A stretch of DNA of 64,000 nucleotides from Mansonella perstans (Eukaryota > Nematoda > Chromadorea > Rhabditida > Onchocercidae), in the NCBI GenBank assembly GCA_037074765.1, contig JBAMDO010000105.1, positions 1 to 64,000 on the forward strand, written 5' to 3'. Shown here piece by piece: positions 13,801 through 26,900 of this stretch (position 1 is the first letter of the stretch; each line of letters begins with the position of its first letter). A program made the translations under genes and the position numbers. The notes under the pieces are model-generated. The model made no database searches and had not been told where the DNA came from. It worked only from the letters and a program-made list of their open reading frames with translations.

Positions 13801-16477
13801 TGAGCACTATAATGACTCTGAATGATAAAAATGAACAATCCGCCTTAATTTTTAAAGCTGAATTATAAAAAATCTAAAATCATGAGCCTGCACAGGAAGA
13901 AAAAAAAGATAATGAATTTTATTGTAGTAAAAAAATTTCCACAAATATTAGCGCACTTACTTTGTCGGTTTCGAAAAGATCGACTTGAGATGATAAATTT
14001 CGGTCATTTCCACCAATATTTTGGCCAATTATAATGCTGCAATCAACTCTAAGATAATCGATAACTCCTCAGTCGTTAATCATTTTGAGGAGAAACTACT
14101 GTGTTGATATATATCATTCAGTATCCATAACAAATATTTCCAGAAATGAAAAAAAAAAAAAAAAAACTTGAATTAATGAGTAAAGCTTGCCAAACATTAA
14201 CTTCCGAAGCTGTCAATTTATTCTTCCGAATACAAAGCATTTCATAACTGTATAACGTTGGCTCAGTAATGGAAATTCTTGAAATTTCTAGTAATTTCCT
14301 TTCCAGCTTTTTGAAGTGAGTAATAAAAGGTTTAAACGATGATAAAGGTGTCTTGGCTATCGCCATAAATGTCCATTCCATGATAAAAAGTTCATGACCC
14401 TGGAAGCAAAAAAAATAACAATTTCAAAATATAATCACAAATAACAGACCATTACAGAGTATGAAGAAAAGCACAAAAGCACAGTTAATCAGCTACGCCT
14501 ATTAGTCGATTCATCTAATGATATTACAATCGCGAAAGTAAATCCATATTATGCGGACATAACGCCTGAATATTTTACAGCCAACGAGATTTTTTTTTCT
14601 TTTCACGAAAATATGCACTGCTTTTTTAATTATAGTTCCTCAAGATTTCTTTACAGTTCCAAACTAAATTGTTTTGTGCTCCTTTGGATAGATGCCGCGC
14701 ATAACCAGTACTTTTTAAAAGATCGGAAGCTTTAGTATCGTATTCTATCCGCATGTTCCTGCTGATCACCATAAAATTGTTTCTATTATTAAAAATACAT
14801 CTCAAATTACCGTGGCACAATCTACAGCTGACCATTCTCGACAGAACGGACTAATATCTGGTCGTCTCCTGAAGTTGCACGTACTTCTTGTCAGCCGTCT
14901 TTGGACACCATCGATACACGAAAAGATTTCGCATGGGCTATCATCGACTGGTGTCAATGGTTCACCTTCTTCCGCCTTTCGCCACATTAGTTTCTCTTCA
15001 TGCATTTTTTGAAGTGCCACAACATCCTCACGATCGCGCTGTTCTGACCTTACTCGTTGTCTCTGATACATTAATAAAAAAATATGAAAAAATTCAGGAA
15101 AAACGAAATCCGTTAAAACTTAAACAGAAAAGATCTCTTAAATTATTGCAAAATGATAACCGTAACAAAACTACATGCAGAGATAAAAAAAAATCGGTAC
15201 CTTTCGCTCATGTTCTATTGCTGCATGCTGCTGTAGCATGCCATCAAAGAATGATGCTTCTGGAGGTTTATTTCGTTCATACAGAAATTCTTGAACTGAT
15301 TGGCACAGTTCTAGAATAACTTCCTGAAAATTTTCATTCGTCAAAAGTTCTCCAATTATTCACCGAATTTATATGTTACAGAACAGAAAAAAGTAATGAA
15401 TGGATAAAATGAAGAATATAATAGATAGAATAGATAAATTACTCACGCTTCCTTTCAATGAAGATGCTTTATCATCTAATATCTGCTTAAGTTTGGCAAC
15501 ATCCTTCATCGAGATACCTTTCACATTTTCCACTGCAAGGGATGGTGTCCTGAAAATAACGGCAAAAAAACTGTTTAAGAAATAGACAACTACTGCGATA
15601 ATTTTTAAAAGAATTTTTTGAAATTTTTAAGTGAACCATCGAAACTTGAAAAACAAAATTTGTGTTAAAAATTATACAAGACTAGGATATTGATTATAAG
15701 TATAAAAGGGCAAAATGTTGCAGCATACCCAGACAACGGATACATTTTTGGACATTTTACGTGAAGATCCAAGGAGACGTAGATTTTATCATTAGCAGTG
15801 CTAGCAGATCCAACAGGTTTAAGGCGCAAAATGACATCAAGTGGTTGCCATATCTGCAAATCAATCAATCGAATTTCACAATAAATTCTTCAGAAAAAGT
15901 TCACTTGTAGAGTATGAAGACAGCTTCAGTGAACCTGTTCAATATACAAATAAACAAACAATTACTGCATTTTCTGATTCATCTCAATTCCAATCATTGA
16001 TGATCAAAAAAAGACAAGTGATTAAAATGGGTAGGCAAACACACATATATATTTTCCCATAATATGGTAAAAATAGAGTTATCTATAATGCGTACATGGT
16101 TACGCTGCCGCCAGATTAATGAAGAAATGCAAACTGACAAATATTTGCAAGGAATGAATGACACTACTCCTTTAACAAGCAAGATAATTAGCTAATTAAA
16201 AACTTGCTACCAGAAGAAAAAGTAATAAAAAAGCAAAATAAATAATTAAGAAAGCAGTAAGAAAGCTAGCAAGATAACTAGTTTTAAAAACTCTAAAAAA
16301 CTCCCAATCTAATCAATCTATTCAACAAACCTTCCAAGCATTTTGGGTTATATCAAGGAAGTCTTCACCATACACAGATTCTAATACCATACGTTCATCT
16401 TCCTGCCGCCTTTTAGCGTCATCTAACGTCCCACTGATGTCACCGAATGCACCACTCCGTTGTTGTTGTTGCTTCAT
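4816..16477 (-). CDS. gcn-2: GCN2, eIF2-alpha kinase (complete, multi-exon)
   Basis: Cytosolic kinase that senses uncharged tRNA and phosphorylates eIF2-alpha to lower translation. The first ATG is at 16477. Exons in order: RWD domain for GCN1 binding (16331-16477, 15729-15853, 15447-15549), a charged linker (15201-15323, 14811-15062), pseudokinase (14202-14399, about 13975-14038, 13610-13782, 13174-13454), kinase (12860-12989 to about 9490), HisRS-like domain (about 9305-5880) and C-terminal dimerisation/ribosome-binding region (5705-about 5400, 5120-4816). The kinase keeps its GKGGFGDV glycine loop, lysine in YAIKRIPL, HRDIKP loop, DFG and a GTALYIAPE segment, so it should be active. As in other PEK-type kinases, an acidic Ser/Thr-rich insert splits the small lobe. 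The HisRS-like part keeps a class II motif near 8300 (NGVNRLKRYG). The join between the exons at 14202 and about 14038 is not resolved in phase; all others checked agree. Confidence 0.93.
12572..12622. repeat. (AT)-rich imperfect palindrome in a GCN2 intron
   Basis: Alternating TA/AT sequence with short inverted segments built around GCTATATAT and ATATATAGC, lying inside the GCN2 intron between the exons at about 12480 and 12860. No coding role seen. Confidence 0.7.
13032..13398. repeat. Direct duplication of a GCN2 exon end, one copy internally deleted
   Basis: Bases 13152-13246 repeat 13032-13127 almost exactly. Both copies run over the exon end of GCN2 and its donor site. Just after the shared part, the left copy jumps to a sequence (aaataaggtagtttca) found about 136 bases further on in the right copy (near 13384-13398). 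So the left copy is the same exon segment with an internal deletion. The break sits at a shared GTT. The right copy is the working exon (13174-13454), since its phase agrees with both neighbours. The left copy lies in the next intron. Confidence 0.85.
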
Positions 16478-17951
16478 CGATTTTATGATAAAATCATAGT
16501 TTAACGATTTTATCAATTTCCTTCTCTCAATAACCTGGAAATCACGATGATTATGATATTATCAGCAATCATGTTAATAATCGTAATTGACTATTCAGAA
16601 AGATGGATAACAATACTGCTTCAATATGTTTTGGGCTTTCTTTTGACTTTTTTTAAGTAGTAAAATATTAAATTTGTAGTTTAGAACATCGCACAAGTTG
16701 AGCAAACATTGTAATTAAACAGAAATAGAAAAAAAAATGTAGAATAGAAAATTATCTCTATCGTCCTCTCGAAAAATGCTTAACTTCGAGCCAGCTAAAA
16801 TTTTAATGAGACTGGAGAATTTGAAAAACGACTTGAAAAATGTAGAAAGTAATTTTGAATGACTTGGAAGTTTTCGAAATCAAAACTCAATTCAAAAATT
16901 TTAAAAAACATACTTTTCTACCCTATTACCAAATTACCAACAATCGCTGCTACTGCGACTACATATGACTATTCTGACACTCTCTGGCTCTCGATCAATT
17001 CGATCACAAAAATCCATCACTGATATTATCCATTTTCACTCTCAAGTTCTTCTGCAATCAAAAAATACTCCATAGCATAGTTTTTAAATTTCCGTTTCAG
17101 CTAAGGAGCAATACTCCACCGAACTATCCCGCCAATATTTGTTTCAAATAAAGAGCCTAGTTTGAAAGCCTTCATTACTGTCTCAATATTTACTTCAAAT
17201 AAGGAGCCTAGTTTGAAAGCTTTCATTACTGTCCCAATATTTGCTTCAAATAAAGAACCTAGTTTGAAAGCTTTCATTACTGTCCCAATATTTGCCTCAA
17301 ATAAAGAGCCTAGTTTGAAAGCTTTCATTACTGTCCCAATATTTGCTTCAAATAAAGAACCTAGTTTGAAAGCTTTCATTACTGTCCCAATATTTGCCTC
17401 AAATAAAGAGCCTAGTTTGAAAGCTTTCATTACTGTCTCAATATCTGCCAGCCAGTTTGTTTCCTCACTGCTGCAATTCAAAAAGTGCTCCTATTCAGTA
17501 CTATCTGTTTCAATTACTTTGCAACATGCTCTCTGTCTCCTTTCTTATCATTCCGTCTTTCCACATATCCACGCCATTTAATCCCGAGTTCTACCGATAG
17601 TACCGAAAATATCTAAGTTCCCACAATATCAGATTTATATTTTCATAGGTTTGCAGCCCAGACGTTAGAATTTACGTAATGTCCTGGCGTCTCGTTGTGC
17701 GATTCATAATTTGGTTTGCTTTAGTTATGGTTTCATCTGACAAGTATGAAAGGAAATGGTCAGTTATTCCTAATTAACGGGATTGGTCATAGTTTTGCTG
17801 GAGTTTTTTTTATGGGTTATCCTACAGCTTCTCAGGGAACTAATTCCTTTTTATTTATCCGATTTGATTCCAGTTTGCACGGATTTCTTACTTATGTCTT
17901 TCAGTCAATGAATAGACAATATAGTGATAAAACGACTGCTATGATATCACA
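16478..17951. promoter_or_regulatory. Divergent intergenic region between gcn-2 and tsct-1
   Basis: The two start codons face away from each other across about 1.47 kb, so both promoters should lie here (inference from layout). On the gcn-2 side, an acceptor-like TTTCCAG on the minus strand near 16535 lies about 60 bases before the ATG; it could be a spliced-leader or 5' UTR acceptor. On the tsct-1 side, CTTTCAG at about 17898-17904 precedes the ATG by about 47 bases. The middle is taken up by the 51-bp minisatellite. I see no clear TATA box. Confidence 0.5.
17137..17455. repeat. 51-bp minisatellite, about six units
   Basis: The motif TTTGAAAGC recurs at 17161, 17212, 17263, 17314, 17365 and 17416, always 51 bases apart. 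Units 2 and 4 match each other, and so do units 3 and 5, differing at the gcTTC/gcCTC and gaAcc/gaGcc positions. The array therefore grew at least once by a 102-bp double unit. Because 51 is a multiple of three and no stop falls in the unit, frames stay open on both strands (126 and 139 codons). These are side effects of the repeat, not evidence of genes. Confidence 0.95.
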
Positions 17952-17961
17952 ATGGGTATAA
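17908..17961 (+). promoter_or_regulatory. Upstream ORF overlapping the tsct-1 start
   Basis: Directly after the acceptor-like CTTTCAG (ends 17904) an ATG at 17908 opens a 17-codon frame that stops at 17961, ten bases past the first base of the tsct-1 start codon at 17952 and in a different frame. If transcripts are trimmed or trans-spliced at 17904, ribosomes would meet this ATG first. Confidence 0.4.
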
Positions 17962-20900
17962 CCACAACTGACAACGACGAACAAGCGGCAAATGAAATGG
18001 CAGCTGCAAAACCAAAAGAACGACAATTTCAGGTTATTTCATTTCAAATTTTGGTTGAAACCAACTAACTTTCTGAATCAATAGTGCTATGCTACTTTTA
18101 TATGAAGCGAAACCGTTTTTATTATTCATCTTCGAGCATTTTTCAAATTTTCAGTAAACCAACTGGAATCTCCCCATGTCTATGACGGATATTACGTATT
18201 TTACTTGATATTGTTAAATCCGGTTTCAATTCAAATTGGAAGTTGTGCGGTAAATATAGATAAACATATATATGCGTATATATTTATAAAAAAAAATATA
18301 TATATATACAATGTTGCACACAGATTTTTAATATATGGAATGACAGATTCTCAAGAGAATGGTAGTTTTAAATTAATTTGCATGCCCACCTGTCGCAAAA
18401 AGAAACGAACATAGCCCTGAATATATATGTATAGTAATTTCTTAAATTTTTAAAGCTTTTTGTTTGCAGGTAGTTCCTGTTCCGGGAACTTTTACTCGTG
18501 GACGTTGGAAATGTTGGGATTATAAGGATAAAACATCGGAAACTGGTGCAATCATTGATTTTAAAGACAAATCAGAAAGACATGCTTTACGTAAGTTATC
18601 GTAACAGTCCATTAGACTAGACTATCCTTTTTGTATTTTTTATCAGTTTGTCGTGATAAAATCGTATAGTAGTGCTGTAGAATTTTGGGAAGGAAGATAG
18701 AAACAAATTTTTTGACAAATGCAGTTTTTATTTTTGTCATTCGAAGATTGTTGAGCGAAGGCTCGAGGAATAGACATTGTAAAATCTCGCTTGAAGCCTT
18801 TGATAAGGAAAGTATACTAGGCTTCATTCCTAAAATTCTAGTTTCTATTTCTGTTTTATAAATACTAGGTTTTTTGCAGTCTTATTCAAAATGAGAGCTA
18901 TATTCGTTTTTATTCCTTGCTACGGCTATTTTTAGCTGTACGATTAGTGAGGAATATTTTGGTTAATACCAAGCATCAAATAGGCATTTCGCTGTAAGCC
19001 AAAGCAAGTCGTGGATGTAAATCATCAATTTTAACTTTGATACATCTCTTTTCCTTCATTGGCAGCCATTGAATTAATGATTCTGCTTTTTACTGCAGAA
19101 GAAAATGCGAAAATTCAGGAACTGAAATGCATTTCGTAGAGTATTATAATGGCATCAAACTAGACTGTTTGCTATGGTAATCTGACTTGAACAGCTATGT
19201 CTTTTTATAGCAATTAATGTTGGGGAAAGTCCGGTCGGATGTAGAACTTTCATTTCTCATGGCCAAACAGATACAGCGAATCATACAGCAAGTGAACCAC
19301 ATTTGATTTCAGCAACTGATACGAGTAGCGCAGGTTCTGGTTTTATTATATTTTTCTTTATTACATCATCTCACTCAGACGCAAATTACATGGTCTTTTT
19401 ATTTAAAATTTTCGAGCCTGGGTATAATTTTCTTCCATACTAAGAACTGACAATTAGAAATTGTGCAATTAAAATTAGGGCTAGTTGAAAATTCTGATTT
19501 TGGACGTATTATGAGGTGTGTTTCTGAAAACGTTTAACAGTCTTTCACTTCAAGCAAATGACTGCTAGTTTTTTTTTTGCAGAAAAAAGAAAAAAAGAAA
19601 AGAGAACTAGTAACACTTATGTTGGTGTTTTCAGCAATATCACCAGCGATCGACATATCAAATACAGAGAAAGAATCCAGTACAATCGTTGTTACATCGA
19701 TTGCTCCTCCATCCGCAACTCCCGTACACGGTACTCCATCTTCAGCTAGTACTTCTCCTGTGATCAGTAATTTCGTCGAAACTAAGGTATTTTATTATTT
19801 GTGCAGATCGTCATGGAAAAGCCATCAGAACTGTGCAGTCATATTTTAATTGCTTGCCTAACGTGGTTACTTTCGAGTTTCAGGAAAATATTTTAAATGT
19901 GCGCCTTTCTGAAAATGTTTGGATAGTTAATCTTAGAGGGTTAAAGAATGTAGAAGTTTTTTTCTTGACTTGCTAACAACATCTGGAATTTTTTAATCTG
20001 CATGACAGTTTGAACCTGTAAGATCAGACATCCCGTGCACGCCATCCCCACGGATAAATGACAGTCATTGGTTTTTGTGTCATTTAGTTAGCAGTCAGTG
20101 TGACTTTTTTTTTTGTGCATTTTTCTTTTCATTTTTTCAGGGAAAAATTCCAGATCAGGAAGGCTCATTATCACTACAAACTACGGCGTCGGCACCCGTC
20201 CTTAATGTTGGAGGAGTGGCACCAGCTCAAACAGCGCAGTTCTACCGCGGGTTATCCGCTACCACCTCCTATCTGCAACCATTATCGGTTCGTGTCAATT
20301 TAAATTTTTTTTACTTTTTCTTTTATTCCTTCGAAATGTGTTAATCTAATACAGTTGAATCAATTTGTTACTTGGTTTCGCTAAAATGCATGTCGGTTGC
20401 TTTGTTTCCGATTTTTTTATGATTAAAGAACTCCAGCCATGACTATTTCTTGTCTCTCATGAAGTAGAAAGTACTGAAACTTTGTTCCTCTATGCCTACA
20501 CATGTAATTTTTGGCAATCCTTGCGATTATATATGTTTTCTGATGGAATAACTACTTGTTGCTAGTAAATCGAGCTCTGCTTTTCTCGTTTACTTTTACG
20601 TTTGTTTGAAAATGCTAAAATGTGAACTTTTTATTAAGCTAAAAGCGATTTCAGGAACTTCCTGATCCGAATCTTGTAGTCCAATCATCGTTTGCTTCCG
20701 AACCGATTGCAACAAATGTACCATCTGCTGCTGTTGAAACGGACGACTTGTTAGTTTTTTCTTTTCATAAATTTGGATACATCGAATTGTGATGATTCAG
20801 TATTGATTTTTTTTCAATATTTTCCCTGGTATATTATAAATTGAAATAGCTTGCACAATTCTTCCCCGTCATCAGTATTCTGCAATAGATTGATTACTCG

Positions 20901-23900
20901 TTTTTCGTCAGCATTTTTTAGTGGATAAAAAATATTGGAACTCCTTTGAGTTGTTGAATAACTTCTAAGTCCGTTCAGAACTATACGAGAATGTTTTAAT
21001 GTGAAGCGCATTTATTTTTGCGCGAAAAATTTTTTTTTCTTGGGTCAGTATTTATCTGATGAAATCACAAAAACGCGAGAAATTGAGAAAGGAAATATAG
21101 TAGATAGTAAATTTTGATTGTGTAATTTGGAAAAAATGTTACAGATTTAGAATATTCAGTTGACTCTAGACACTGTTAACAATTTTAGTTAGAATGATCC
21201 AACATTTTATATATATATATAGTATAAAAATGACACGATATGAAGTGCACTGAAGTATCTGGAAGAATGTCATAAGTTAATTCCAAGTTAGGATGATATT
21301 ATATTCTCTAGATCTACTCAAAGAATTTTTTACCATTATCAATCAAGGAATGATGCAAGCAATTGATTTTGTTTGCTTCTCTGAGTTGGGAATTATGTGA
21401 AAGCAATTAAGACGAAAGCAATTTTTTTACTTAACAGTTGACAATATGGTAGTGGTGGTAGTGAAATCACTGCTTCTTTTTTCATCTAGATAATAGTAAT
21501 GCGTATTAACAGTTCTTATCTTTAATTGATGATATATTTGGACAATTGATGATATGTTTAGACATTCCGCATAGTGTTTCAATGGTGATAATAAGAAGAT
21601 GGTGTAGTAACTCTGTCAGATGTGTCTTTCTTCTTCATTAGGGCGAAAAAAAACAGTGCTGCACTGCTAATAAACTTTTCCAAATAGCGTTTTAATGGGA
21701 ATAATGGTAGTGAATAGGTATGATTTAAATGGAGTAATGATAATGTCCAGTAGTTGAAGTTGGTTTACATTTGCCTTAAACTGCCCTGATAGTAAATAAT
21801 GGTGTGGCTGCAACAGTAGTGATTTCGATGTTAATTGTACGTTTAATCATTGTTAGATTGAGGACAAGTATTGGCGACACATCCATTAGGATGTTCGTTT
21901 ATGCAGTGCTTCCCACTGAAAACGTTTCAATATTTGATTGCTGTAACTTTTCGAGAATCATTTAAGAATTTAATTGATATCTTTGCTTCTATTTTAAAAC
22001 ATATGTTTGAATTCTGCTTAAAAGAACAGAAGAATAGGAAGTTAGAAATTAAGTAAGTGTAAGCAAATTTCTTTTTCTTTAAAATATAAAAATTTTTTTG
22101 GTATATTTGAATCATTTATGGAGAATGGGCTTTTTTGATGGATTTCCGCTACTGGAAGACGCAAAAGATGGGTATCTTGAAAAAATAAAGAAGTGTGAGT
22201 CACATTCTCGACAGCCTTGGTGAAGAGTAGATGTTTTGCAACTATAGAGGGGAATAGTACAACAAAATATTAATTGCATCGTGTTGTTGTTGTCGTCGTA
22301 CCGATCATTGCAATGGTGTAGCAATATTTTAAACTTTAAAGCATTGTCTTAAGCGATTTGGAGAAGGATAGGATGAATTATAACTCAAATTACAACTTAA
22401 ATTTTATAATCACTTATGAATGGAGAGGATATCAACTCTTTATGATTCTAACGAGATATTTTCAGTTTTGTTTTGTCGCATAAAGAGTTTAGCGTATTTA
22501 ATGTTCTTATCTTTTTTATTTTATGGTATTTAGTATCTTTTTATAGCATTGTCTTAAGCGATTTGGATTGTTGTGAATTGTTTGCAAAAAATACTAAGAG
22601 TCAGTTCAGTTATATGTAAATCAAAAGGGATAGACCAGTTCTCATAACTTCCAAATTCAAGTTGTAAAGCTTCTCAAATATAGGAATTACAAACAGTAAT
22701 AAAAGTAGAGGTGGTCATAACTATTTATCGGTTAAAATTATTGATTCGGATTAAAGTAATAATATGCGCGGTAGGATTCTGAGGTATAAAGAGATCGTAA
22801 ATATTATCATCTTATCATCTCTTCTTCGTGTGACTTGCCTGCGATTATCATTTGAATTAATGTGAGACAATTGATTAATGAAAAATTGGCGGGCACATTG
22901 AATAATTATTAAGTATTACATTCGTCAGTGTTTCTCTCTGTATGGATTTACTGACTTTCAAGAAACAAAAAGAATACCTCGAAAATATATAGAAAAAATA
23001 GCATCTTCAATCTTTATGCTCATATCCCATACTCTATTTCTTAGAATTTATCATGGATATGCTGCAAGCGTGGAAGCGGAGATTCGAATAAAAAGGTAGA
23101 GGAAGACTGCTGGTAGTTTCCAGGGAGCTGCAGGTTTTTATGTGGGCGAGTCAAAAATTGAGTTCTCAGAATATGGGTTTCTATTTCAATTATTATAGTT
23201 TTCGAAACGATAATATCCTTTCAGATAGCATTTAGCAATAAAATTAAATTAGTAATTGAAATGAATTTCTTCTGGATATCTTTTGAAAGGTTTTAATTAT
23301 TAATTCTTTATGGCTCTGGAATTCTGTTTTTATTTTCCTGCTGACATGATTTTAGTAAATTATTTTAAAATATAATTCATTAACCAAAAATGTGTGAACT
23401 TGCACGTTTTAATGTCTCGAACCAGTGAATGAATTGCTGTGATCTCAAAATATACTGTAGGCGATCGAAAGTTGTTATGATCTTCGAGTTTTTAAGGAGG
23501 GACTTTTATTGCTGTGGAAACTTAGATTTATTCTTGTTTATTAGTCAAATTGTTATTCGTAGTACTGAGTTGGATTTGTTTTCTATTGTTATTGATTTTC
23601 CAAAAAGAAATTATTTTGAGTAAGAAGTGGAATGGTGAAAGGTTGTCAAAAGATGGATTGTTGTGTTACTTTTAGGTTTTCGATAAAGATTTCTGGATTG
23701 AGCAGCACCATATCGGAAATTGGATACAAGGTTGGATCGAAGTATCATTTAAATAGTTTAATTAGATGGCGCCATTTTTGGCGGTGGCGAGAGATTGATA
23801 AATAAGTATCTTCCATCACTGCAAGAAAGCTGTACAGTAACAAGGAAGCATTTCGAGGCTTTACGCTTACATGTAATGAGCCAAATGTTTATTTTGGTTT

Positions 23901-26900
23901 TTATCCTTCCAGCTAGTTGTTAAGTAAATTGTTTATAGAATTTGGTCTGAATACCGAAAATATCTGATTAATTCCTTCTGGAAGTGCGCATGAATAACAT
24001 TAGATCAGTCTTACGTCGTCGGCGGATGCATTTTATGAGGCCTTAATGATGGCGTTAGTGAAAAGATGAAATTGATAAAAAAATTTAACAAAGTATGGGC
24101 AAAGAGTTTGTTTTTTGGATTATTTAACATATTTATTTATGAAATTTGTTGTTTGAGTGTAAAATGAAAGTTTGAGAAACGGGATGAAAGAAGAAAAAAG
24201 ATAAATACAAGAGTCTGATGCGGCGTTCACTTTATTTTAATTTTCGATGTACTTCAGCAGTCCAATTGTTGACGAAATTAAGTAATGAGTTCGAGATGAA
24301 TAATGGGAATTTTTAGTGGGTACAGGTTTAAAATAAAATATCGTCGGAAAGCAGTTCAAAAAATTTAAGTTAAAAGTGAATTCTGCTGCTTCAGGAGGTT
24401 AAAGTTTTTTGTTCCAACTGGAAGACGATTTTTGCTATAATTAACATCATCTACGTGTTATCATTGTGAAAATCCGGAATTTCTTTTGCTTGGAAAGATA
24501 AGTTATTTGAAAAAATTAAAAATAGCTAAATGTTGTGGCAAGTTACTTGTTTGTAACATCGCATCATTATCTGCTGCTTGTGTATTCTTCCGTGAATAGT
24601 AAGAGTTGGATCATCATCCTTACATAATCAGTATTATTGGTAAATTGAAAGCTTGTTTTAAATCTCCGGAATTGACATGTGGAGGGTAAGTTACAGGTTT
24701 TAAGAATCCACCGCAGAACACCATCTTTTACTGAAATTAGTTATATATGAACTGCGTGTGATATATAAGGGTGCTTATTTATGTTTATGATTGCTAACAC
24801 TTCGTAAAGTGCAGGATTTTCGGTAAACAGTAATTATTGGACTTGTCAGCTAGATGTTTATGTTATTTGAATGTTACATTTTCGTTGCTGATGTTATTGC
24901 GATGTAAATTCTTTTTAACCTTTAGCTTTTAAATGAAGAGAAGGGAGGGAAATGGACATATTGCGGATTTGGTTTAATGCTATTGCTGAAATGCTTGATG
25001 CTAGGTTGGGTTTAGCGTACTTTGAAAATCTGCTTCCAACATTTTATGAATTGGTTTCGAAACCCACCTATAACATCCACAAAGAACAACTGTCGGCCAC
25101 CGCTTAGATGAAGAAGCCTAGATATACTGTCAGCATTTGAAAACGATTACGTTGAATGTTATTACCATTTGTTTTTAGTATAAATTGAATCACTGATTTA
25201 AAAAAAAAGTTTGATGGGTTTTTTTTTTTATTTCCATTGCCTAATTGAATAACATTTTAGGCTGCGCGAATTTCTGAAAAAAGCCCTCTCAAATTTGTGC
25301 GTATTGGGATGGAAGAGAAAAAAAAAAGGGCTGTTGTTGAAAAGGTTCCGATGATTGTGGTTTTTCGAACCTTATCATCTTGCTTGAACCTTACTTAAAG
25401 CAAGAGCATAAGGGTAATTGATATGAGATGAAATAAAAAAGAAAAGGCATTATTATACACCATACCTTTTAGTGCATCATTTAATAGACGATATTTTGGG
25501 TCCTTCTAATGGTGATCCAATGCTTGAATTTTAAACATAAAATAATATCTAGGATGAAAAAGCCACAATGCTTATCGGAAATTTTCTGAGACGATGTCCT
25601 TTGCATTTAATATATCACCAAGGGAATTATTATATATTTCGTTGTTATTTTAACATAGCGCAAAATTTATCAACAAATACGTTTTAAGAAGAAGCAATCA
25701 ATTTATCTTTGTTCATTGTTGAAACTTTAACGATTATTAATAGAAACTAACGACTGTAATATTAAAGCTCCTATTTTTTATAGTAGGCATTGGTTGTCAT
25801 TTTATTTGATATACAGATGGAAGAGGAATATGAATGTTATAGTATCAGTATGGTGAGTGCATACGGCAACAGAGTTTTGAGCATGGTTGCATTCACATCT
25901 CATCCAACCTTTTCCGTTCATGGATCATTCGTCTTCTTTATGTATGATTTCCTGTTTTAGATGAATTGACGAATGCCATACTTAACACATTACTGTTTAA
26001 TGTCCCATCACTCATTTCTTTGCAAGATTTTATGTTTCTTTAATATTTTAACTTGTTTTTTGGTATACACCTTTAGTTTCTAAATCACTTTTTCATCCCT
26101 TGTATAGAAATATTATGAAAGGTAGGTGTGAATATGCTTCAATCTTTGTCCATCTGTGATGACTGTTTCTTGGAATTATATGAAATATTTTCTGGTTGAA
26201 AATATTTCAGTATTTCAATGATCAGCTGCGTTAACTGAAATTTTAGAATTTTTTTGGGATAAAATTCCTGAACTACTTGTGGTCGGGTGGAATAGATAGC
26301 CCAATCTTGCTTGCTTTTTGTTAGTTAAAAAGAACAGTATGAAGAAAAATCATCAACGGATTGGTGAAGACAGTGCATTAATATCAGGGTAAGATTTTGA
26401 AAGGAAAGAGCAATTTTGCAAATATATCAATAAAACGACTGTTTCCTTCTGGAAATTAGTTTTAACTAACTTTTCGAATTCCTATAGAGCTAAACTATTC
26501 ATTTCTCTTATGTGAGTTGCATGACGTTGAATCTTCTCCATGTTTTGGATTTGGGAAAACTGTCAAATGTGTGAGAGTTTGAATAGATTGCTAAAGTATA
26601 CAAATCTTTTTTAGTTTTCCATAATTTGTTGGAATAAGCTTAAGCGGTAAGTAAAAATGGTATGTTGATGTCTTACACAAGGGACTTTAAATTGAAATAA
26701 AATTGCTTTCCTTTGCCATTTTTGCTAACGATTTGATACATACATGGCATATACCGTCGTCTGATTAATTAGCTCTATCTGTCCGATTATAATGACTTGG
26801 ACAGAGAGATGCATACAAATTGATTATATCATTCTGTGATTACATTTAATACCTTTTTTCAAATTTCATTTCTCTTGTATTTGAAATTCGGTTGCCTATT

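Noticed and set aside
17101..17581. 126- and 139-codon repeat proteins over the minisatellite
   Set aside because: A 51-bp unit without stops keeps frames open on both strands; there is no start context, splicing or homology to support either.
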